Assembly: GCA_902760765.1 (NCBI GenBank)
Contig: CACWHO010000102.1
Span: 1-5,248 of the forward strand
Direction of reading: 5' to 3'
Origin: an uncultured Eubacteriales bacterium
GTDB taxonomy: Bacteria > Bacillota > Clostridia > TANB77 > CAG-508
Length of the DNA: 5,248 bases
Shown: one piece after another, positions 1 to 3,266 of the stretch
Numbering within the stretch: the stretch's first letter is position 1
Layout of the letters: the number at the start of each line of letters is the position of its first letter
Translations under genes and position numbers: made by a program
Notes under the pieces: model-generated
Told to the model about the DNA's origin: nothing
What the model saw: the letters and a program-made list of their open reading frames with translations, nothing else
The model's database searches: none

Positions 1-801
1 ATAAGGCATTCCAGACTCAGCTAAATCTATATATTTTCTATAGATTTTTGTAACAATTGCAACATATTCAGGATTTTTCATTCTACCTTCAATTTTTAAA
101 CAAGTAACACCAGCTTTAATAAGTTGAGGAATAAAATCTAAACCACATAAATCTCTTGTACTTAATAAATATCCAGAATCAATTGGTTTTTCATTTTGGA
201 CTAATTTATATGGAAGACGACAACTTTGTGCACATTTACCACGATTGCCAGAACGGCCACCAATCATACTAGAAAATAAACATTGACCAGAATAAGAAAT
301 ACATAAAGCACCATGTATAAATACTTCTGTTTCTATAATTGTATTTTCACAAATATATTCAATTTCATGTAAAGAAAGCTCTCTTGAAAGAACAACTCTT
401 TTAAAGCCCAAATCTTCTAATTCTTTTACACCTTGCAAATTATGGATAGTCATTTGAGTACTTGCGTGTATAGGCAAGTCTGGAAATGTATTTATTAATG
501 CTTTTGCAAGACCTAAATCTTGAACAATAATGGCATCAATCCCATATTCATATGCTTTTTTTGCAAGATTAAAAGCATCTTCAAATTCATCATCTTTAAT
601 TAAAGTATTCAAAGTTAAATTTGTTTTAACACCTCTTACTTTTGCATAAGTAATTGCATTTTTAAGCTCATCTAAATTAAAATTAGATGCAAAAGCTCTT
701 GCACTAAATAAATTTGCACCAAAATAAACACTATTAGCACCATTTTGAACAGCTGCTTTTAAACACTCAAAATCTCCAACAGGAGACAATAAATCTATCA
801 T
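1..801 (-). CDS. U32-family protein (RlhA/TrhP-like RNA hydroxylation family), N-terminal part, cut by window edge
   Basis: Reading the minus strand from ATG at 801 gives 267 codons without a stop, so the gene continues beyond position 1. The N-terminus (MIDLLSPVGDFECLKAAVQN) is the usual opening of U32 proteins, a TIM-barrel-like fold. The family signature lies at residues 159-177 (E-x-F-x2-G-A-L-C-x4-G-x-C-x2-S), with F at a position usually I/L/V/M. It is followed by GRSGNRGKCAQSCR (182-195). Cysteines C167, C174, C190 and C194 form the conserved set linked to an Fe-S cluster. A second conserved block, CLKIEGRMKNPEYV, sits at 234-247. The family was first named for a collagenase-type peptidase. 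Known members such as E. coli RlhA (23S rRNA C2501) and TrhP (tRNA U34) are needed for RNA hydroxylation with prephenate. The GRSGNRG..CAQ.CR block looks closer to the RlhA branch, but this is from memory, so no symbol is assigned. An AAAAGGAC ribosome binding site (811-818) supports the start. A C-terminal DUF3656 extension cannot be judged. Confidence 0.93.
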   Translation of the reverse strand, partial: MIDLLSPVGDFECLKAAVQNGANSVYFGANLFSARAFASNFNLDELKNAITYAKVRGVKTNLTLNTLIKDDEFEDAFNLAKKAYEYGIDAIIVQDLGLAKALINTFPDLPIHASTQMTIHNLQGVKELEDLGFKRVVLSRELSLHEIEYICENTIIETEVFIHGALCISYSGQCLFSSMIGGRSGNRGKCAQSCRLPYKLVQNEKPIDSGYLLSTRDLCGLDFIPQLIKAGVTCLKIEGRMKNPEYVAIVTKIYRKYIDLAESGMPY

Positions 802-810
802 TTTTAAAAC

Positions 811-818
811 GTCCTTTT
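811..818 (-). promoter_or_regulatory. Ribosome binding site of the U32 gene
   Basis: On the minus strand the sequence AAAAGGAC lies about 10 bases before the ATG at 801. It fixes this ATG as the start, and it agrees with the conserved family N-terminus beginning at the same codon. Confidence 0.7.
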
Positions 819-833
819 AACAAATTTTAGGTT

Positions 834-862
834 ATTATAACATTTTTTATCTTTTTTTACAA
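834..862 (-). promoter_or_regulatory. Sigma-A-like promoter driving the U32 gene
   Basis: Read on the minus strand there is a perfect -10 box TATAAT (834-839) preceded by an extended -10 TG (841-842). A -35 box TTGTAA (857-862, 4 of 6 matches) lies 17 bases upstream. Transcription would start near 827, giving a leader of about 25 nt with room for little more than the ribosome binding site. The fit to consensus is good, but AT-rich DNA gives such matches easily. Confidence 0.6.
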
Positions 863-895
863 ATTTTAAAATTTTTATGTACATTTTTAAAATGT
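861..895. repeat. Two short palindromes between the divergent promoters (possible operator)
   Basis: AAATTTTAAAATTT (861-874) is a perfect 14-base palindrome. ACATTTT-T-AAAATGT (881-895) is a perfect 7-base inverted repeat around one central base, and it lies in the spacer of the rightward promoter. Both positions would suit a repressor. They are almost pure A/T, where palindromes often arise by chance, so a regulatory role is only a possibility. Confidence 0.25.
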
Positions 896-906
896 TGTGA
901 TATTAT
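878..906 (+). promoter_or_regulatory. Sigma-A-like promoter driving the DUF308 gene
   Basis: A -35-like TGTACA (878-883, 4 of 6) is followed after 17 bases by TATTAT (901-906). An extended -10 TG lies at 898-899. Transcription would start near 913, about 30 nt ahead of the ATG at 943. The promoter is back-to-back with the U32 promoter: the two -35 boxes are separated by only 15 bases (863-877), so any regulator bound between them could affect both genes. Confidence 0.5.
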
Positions 907-925
907 ATAAAAAAATACAAAAGAA

Positions 926-934
926 AGAGAGGGG
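926..934 (+). promoter_or_regulatory. Ribosome binding site of the DUF308 gene
   Basis: The purine-rich AGAGAGGGG contains GAGG (929-932), 10 bases before the ATG at 943. It is weaker than the AGGAGG of mutS but well placed, and it is the only credible site for this start. Confidence 0.5.
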
Positions 935-942
935 AATATACT

Positions 943-1491
943 ATGGTAGAAAAATTCTTAAAAAGGTCAAGCTGGATTGATATAATTATTTCAATCATAT
1001 TTATATTTTTTGGTGGTCTTTTAGCACGTGGTCTTTTAGCACTAAAACCTGAAGAAACATTAGGTGCAATTTCAATAATTTTAGGTATTACAATTATTGC
1101 AATGGGAGTTCTAAAATTAATTGAATATTTCTCATCAGAAGTTAAAGAAGATTATCTTTTAACATTTGCTTTAGTACTTGTAATATTTGGTGTTGTTGTT
1201 TTATTTGCAAATAATTCAATAATTGCATTTTTTAGAGTATTATTAGGCATTTGGGTTTTAGTTGACGGAATAATGGACTTAGAAACAGCACTTGCTTGGA
1301 AAGACACAAAATCACCATATTGGTTAACATCATTAGTACTATCAATATTTATGATGTTTGCTGGTCTTTTAATTTTAGTAAATCAAAATATTGTATTAAC
1401 AACAATGGGAATATTAATCATTGTTTATGGTATATTCGATATTGTTGATAGAATAATATTTATGAAAAAAATAAAAGATTTTGAAAAATAA
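943..1491 (+). CDS. DUF308 / HdeD-like six-helix membrane protein
   Basis: A 182-residue integral membrane protein with six predicted helices, at roughly residues 12-33, 40-62, 71-90, 93-113, 127-147 and 150-172. They form three similar hairpins, the layout of the DUF308 (HdeD) family. Recurrent motifs at the start of the even helices and their ends support this: LGAISIILGITIIAMG (40-55), FRVLLGIWVLVDGI (97-110) and TTMGILIIVYGIFDIVDR (153-170), each a G-x-x-x-[IV]-x-x-G-x-x-[DK] type pattern. E. coli HdeD is an inner-membrane protein tied to acid resistance at high cell density. The biochemical role of the family is not known, and the Firmicute members are uncharacterised. The C-terminus is short and lysine-rich (KKIKDFEK), consistent with a cytoplasmic end. 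The gene appears to be a single-gene transcription unit, with its own promoter upstream and a strong terminator 46 bases after the stop. Confidence is high for a real membrane protein gene and fairly high for the family. Confidence 0.88.
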   Translation: MVEKFLKRSSWIDIIISIIFIFFGGLLARGLLALKPEETLGAISIILGITIIAMGVLKLIEYFSSEVKEDYLLTFALVLVIFGVVVLFANNSIIAFFRVLLGIWVLVDGIMDLETALAWKDTKSPYWLTSLVLSIFMMFAGLLILVNQNIVLTTMGILIIVYGIFDIVDRIIFMKKIKDFEK

Positions 1492-1512
1492 TAATTTTAA
1501 TAATTAGTAAAA

Positions 1513-1524
1513 ATCACATGTGAT
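1513..1524. repeat. 12-bp perfect palindrome ATCACATGTGAT
   Basis: A perfect palindrome 21 bases after the DUF308 stop codon and just before the terminator. It is less A/T-dominated than its surroundings. The half-sites (TCACA/TGTGA) are those of CRP-type sites, but inverted in order and without a spacer, so it is not a standard CRP site. It might be a protein-binding site or nothing. It lies about 100 bases upstream of the proposed miaB -35 box. Confidence 0.3.
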
Positions 1525-1536
1525 AATTGAATAGGT

Positions 1537-1582
1537 AAAATAAATGTAAACACAAAAATACGTGGTTACATTTATTTTTTTT
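1537..1582 (+). terminator. Intrinsic (Rho-independent) terminator after the DUF308 gene
   Basis: The arm at 1537-1553 pairs with 1562-1578 to form a 17-bp stem with a single A/G mismatch and an 8-base loop (1554-1561). The upper stem holds the only G/C-rich pairs (CAC/GTG). A run of eight T residues (1575-1582) overlaps the base of the 3' arm and supplies the U-tract. The lower stem is A-U rich (AAAATAAATGTAA), and the opposite strand also has a TTTT after the stem, so weak bidirectional activity is possible. It separates the membrane protein gene from miaB. Confidence 0.88.
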
Positions 1583-1614
1583 ACTATGATAAATAAGTAG
1601 GTAGCTTTTAACTA

Positions 1615-1643
1615 TTGCAAAAAATGTCAAAATATAATAAAAT
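1615..1643 (+). promoter_or_regulatory. Putative sigma-A promoter of miaB
   Basis: TTGCAA (1615-1620, 4 of 6 to the -35 consensus) and TAAAAT (1638-1643, 5 of 6 to the -10 consensus) are separated by exactly 17 bases. A perfect TATAAT also exists at 1633-1638, but it has no -35 box at good spacing. Either choice places the start 20-30 bases before the ATG at 1675. A promoter is expected here because a terminator lies just upstream. Confidence 0.5.
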
Positions 1644-1660
1644 ATGTTAGAAAATATTAA

Positions 1661-1666
1661 AAAGGA
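1661..1666 (+). promoter_or_regulatory. Ribosome binding site of miaB
   Basis: AAAGGA ends 8 bases before the ATG at 1675, a good spacing. It supports this start over the later ATG at 1690. Confidence 0.6.
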
Positions 1667-1674
1667 TTGATAAA

Positions 1675-2670
1675 ATGGAAAACAATATGGACAAAGTAGA
1701 AAAGCAAAAAGAATATATAGAAAAGGTAAAAGAAATAAACAAAAATAAAAGCTTAAAATATGCAATTTTAACAATGGGTTGCCAATTAAACGAGAACGAT
1801 TCAGAACATTTAGCTGGAATGATAGAAAAAATGGGCTATAAAAGAACACAAGATTTAAAAGATGCAGATTTAGCAGTATTCAATACATGTTGTGTTAGAG
1901 AAAATGCAGAAGATAGATTATTTGGAAAGCTTGGAGATTTAAAAAAAGTCAAAGAAGAAAAAGGCACCATTATTGCAATTGGTGGTTGTATGATGCAAGA
2001 AAAACACATTACAGATAAAATAAAGGAAAGTTATCCATATACTGACATTATTTTTGGAACACATACATTATATAGATTCCCAGAAGATTTATATTTAGCT
2101 ATAAAAGAACAAAAAAAGCAAGAAGATATTTTAGACATTGATGGTCAAATATTTGAAGAAATACCAATTAAAAGAGATAGTAAAATAAAAGCATCTGTTA
2201 CAATAATGAATGGATGCAATAATTTTTGTACATATTGCATTGTGCCATATGTTAGAGGAAGAGAAAGAAGCAGAGAGCCAAAAGCAATAATTGAAGAAAT
2301 TGAAGGACTTGCAAAACAAGGATATAAAGAAGTTACTTTATTAGGTCAAAATGTAAATTCATATCTAAGAGAAGAAAAAAGAAAAGGAATTCAATTTGAA
2401 GAATATCAAGGAATAAACTCATTTGCAACATTATTAAAAGCAGTAAATAAAATAGAAGGAATAGAAAGAATACGATTTGTTTCACCACATCCCAAAGACT
2501 TTACAGATGATGTAATTGATGCAATTGCAGAATGTAATAAAGTATGCAAATTAGTGCATTTACCATTACAAGCAGGAAGTAGTAGAAAAAATGAAAAACA
2601 AAATACCAAATTTAACACTTTCAACAGATATTATTGTAGGCTTTCCAGGAGAAACAGAAACAGATTTTGA
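1675..2670 (+). CDS. miaB: MiaB N-terminal fragment (MTTase domain and most of the radical SAM barrel, frameshifted tail)
   Basis: This 331-codon ORF holds authentic MiaB sequence for residues 1-302 and an unrelated frameshift tail from about 304 to the TGA at 2668-2670. The N-terminal domain shows the three cysteines of the auxiliary cluster: C36 in GCQLNENDSE, C72 in NTCCVRENAEDR and C105 in GGCMMQ. The radical SAM CxxxCxxC motif is C181-C185-C188 (GCNNFCTYCIVPYVRGRERSR), followed by the LLGQNVNSY block and the RFVSPHPKDF block. It starts with a lysine-rich extension of about 26 residues before the domain, as in many Clostridial MiaB proteins. The translated product would keep every cluster ligand but lack the last barrel strands and the tRNA-binding TRAM domain, so it is unlikely to fold into a working enzyme. 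It has its own promoter and ribosome binding site. Confidence 0.7.
   Translation: MENNMDKVEKQKEYIEKVKEINKNKSLKYAILTMGCQLNENDSEHLAGMIEKMGYKRTQDLKDADLAVFNTCCVRENAEDRLFGKLGDLKKVKEEKGTIIAIGGCMMQEKHITDKIKESYPYTDIIFGTHTLYRFPEDLYLAIKEQKKQEDILDIDGQIFEEIPIKRDSKIKASVTIMNGCNNFCTYCIVPYVRGRERSREPKAIIEEIEGLAKQGYKEVTLLGQNVNSYLREEKRKGIQFEEYQGINSFATLLKAVNKIEGIERIRFVSPHPKDFTDDVIDAIAECNKVCKLVHLPLQAGSSRKNEKQNTKFNTFNRYYCRLSRRNRNRF
2581..2602 (+). other. Deletion/frameshift junction in miaB
   Basis: Between the codon for S302 (ends 2580) and the isoleucine of IPNLTL (2603), only 22 bases remain where about 78 are expected from the family pattern. The junction is A-rich, with a run of six A residues (2586-2591) directly before TGA/ATG and a tandem AGTAGT at 2578-2583. 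Such A-rich words (KKM-type codons) would occur twice in the intact gene, once before the conserved N-R-x-Y-T segment and once before K-N-K, so slippage between them is a plausible route. The exact end points cannot be set without a homologous sequence. Confidence 0.75.
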
Positions 2671-3037
2671 AGATACATTAGATGTAGTTTCAAAAGTAAA
2701 TTATGAACAAGTATTTATGTTTATATATTCAAGAAGAGTTGGAACACCAGGAGATAAAATGGAAGACCAAATTCCAGAAGATATAAAACATAAAAGGTTT
2801 GATAGACTTAAAGCACTTGTAGAAAGCCAAATAACAGAAAGTACAAAAAAATATTTGAACACAACACAAAAAGTATTAGTAGAGGGAACAAGTAAAAACA
2901 ATGAAGATATGCTAACAGGAAGGACAGATTCAAATAAGGTTGTAGTATTTGAAGGCGATAAAGATTTAATTGGAAATATGGCAAATATAAAAATTACTGA
3001 AGACCATGTGTGGTATTTGTCAGGGAAATTAGTATAA
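2591..3037 (+). CDS. MiaB C-terminal fragment (end of radical SAM barrel plus TRAM domain)
   Basis: A 148-codon ORF in the +1 frame relative to the upstream fragment. Residues 5-22 (IPNLTLSTDIIVGFPGET) are the conserved late-barrel GFPGE motif region of MiaB. FIYSRRVGTPGDKM (44-57) follows, then a helical linker. Residues about 90-148 form a TRAM domain, the small beta-barrel that binds tRNA, ending in VWYLSGKLV. The ATG at 2591 is a chance start made by the lysine-rich KKMKNK stretch. A weak AGGA (2574-2577) lies 13 bases upstream, so independent translation cannot be ruled out but is not expected to be efficient. The fragment has no cluster-binding cysteines and cannot act as a methylthiotransferase on its own. 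Confidence 0.55.
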   Translation: MKNKIPNLTLSTDIIVGFPGETETDFEDTLDVVSKVNYEQVFMFIYSRRVGTPGDKMEDQIPEDIKHKRFDRLKALVESQITESTKKYLNTTQKVLVEGTSKNNEDMLTGRTDSNKVVVFEGDKDLIGNMANIKITEDHVWYLSGKLV

Positions 3038-3041
3038 AATC

Positions 3042-3240
3042 ATTGTTTATTGCATATGGAAATTAAATATTGTGTTTTTCAAAAAATTCTCGGTATTCCT
3101 ACGATTTTTCTAGAACTTGTTTAAAACTTCGCTCGCAACTTAGCTTCGCAAAGTTTTAAACAATTTCTATGAAAAATCTCCGTTTACATTCGTATTTTTT
3201 TCAAAACATAATATTTAATTTCCATAATTGCAAAAACAAT
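3042..3240. repeat. ~199-bp near-palindromic element (MITE-like or giant hairpin) in the miaB-mutS gap
   Basis: The two halves are reverse complements in three blocks. The terminal block begins ATTGTTTATTGCA on the left and ends TTGCAAAAACAAT on the right. It continues into a perfect 17-bp match, 3055-3071 against 3210-3226, and then TGTTTT/AAAACA. Inner blocks pair 3103-3110 with 3171-3178 (8 bp) and 3117-3129 with 3151-3163 (13 bp). Near the centre (3130-3150) lies a G/C-rich loop with CGCTCGC and GCTTCGC, unlike the AT-rich surroundings. The middle segments 3087-3102 and 3179-3193 do not pair well and form an internal loop. There is no ORF and no clear target-site duplication. Such a shape fits a miniature inverted-repeat element or an RNA hairpin element dispersed in the genome. 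It could also act as a transcription barrier between miaB and mutS. The structure is directly visible; its class is inferred. Confidence 0.85.
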
Positions 3241-3254
3241 AATTATATAAATTT

Positions 3255-3260
3255 AGGAGG
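3255..3260 (+). promoter_or_regulatory. Strong ribosome binding site of mutS
   Basis: AGGAGG, a full Shine-Dalgarno core, ends 6 bases before the ATG at 3267. It lies just outside the large palindrome. I found no convincing promoter between the palindrome and this site: TATAAA at 3246-3251 has no well-spaced -35 box. mutS may therefore be read from the miaB promoter through the palindrome, or from a promoter I cannot recognise. Confidence 0.85.
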
Positions 3261-3266
3261 CAAAAA

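Larger units (their letters stand above)
1675..3037 (+). pseudogene. miaB: miaB, tRNA-2-methylthio-N6-isopentenyladenosine(37) synthase, broken by an internal deletion with frameshift
   Basis: MiaB is a cytoplasmic radical SAM methylthiotransferase that turns i6A37 into ms2i6A37 in tRNAs reading UNN codons, using two [4Fe-4S] clusters. All three family domains are encoded here in order: MTTase (UPF0004), radical SAM and TRAM. They lie in two frames: codons from 1675 carry the protein to HLPLQAGS (residue 302, ending at 2580), and the frame that includes 2591 carries it on from IPNLTLSTDIIVGFPGET to the stop at 3035-3037. Homologues have about 26 residues between these blocks, including a conserved segment of the type VLKKMNRxYTxxxY. 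Here only 22 nt remain, so roughly 56 nt are missing, a number not divisible by three. The rest is well conserved, which suggests a recent mutation or an assembly error. The methylthiotransferase is probably inactive if the sequence is right. MiaB is not essential in bacteria where this was tested, so loss would be tolerated. Confidence 0.85.

Noticed and set aside
1513..1524. CRP/FNR-type regulator site
   Set aside because: The half-sites are in the reverse order of a CRP site and there is no 6-bp spacer. The position in a 3' untranslated region also does not fit.
1514..1849. A 111-codon minus-strand ORF rich in Phe, Leu and Tyr
   Set aside because: It overlaps the terminator, the miaB promoter and the conserved miaB N-terminus. 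Its composition is just the complement of Lys/Glu-rich codons, and it has no ribosome binding site.
2586..2594. A_AAA_AAT heptamer as a programmed -1 frameshift site joining the miaB halves
   Set aside because: A -1 shift there meets TGA at 2592-2594 immediately. The downstream half lies in the +1 frame, and even a corrected frame would lack about 18-19 conserved residues, so a deletion explains the data better.
2131..2901. Three short minus-strand ORFs (62-72 codons) inside miaB
   Set aside because: They lie opposite conserved MiaB coding sequence and have no ribosome binding site or family resemblance.
3042..3240. The large palindrome as an ordinary Rho-independent terminator
   Set aside because: It is far longer than a terminator, its G/C-rich part is at the tip, and no U-tract follows the outer stem. 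It may still slow transcription.
3228..3251. A mutS promoter formed by TTGCAA (3228-3233) and TATAAA (3246-3251)
   Set aside because: The spacer is only 12 bases, too short for sigma-A, and the boxes fall in the arm of the palindrome and in AT-rich flank.
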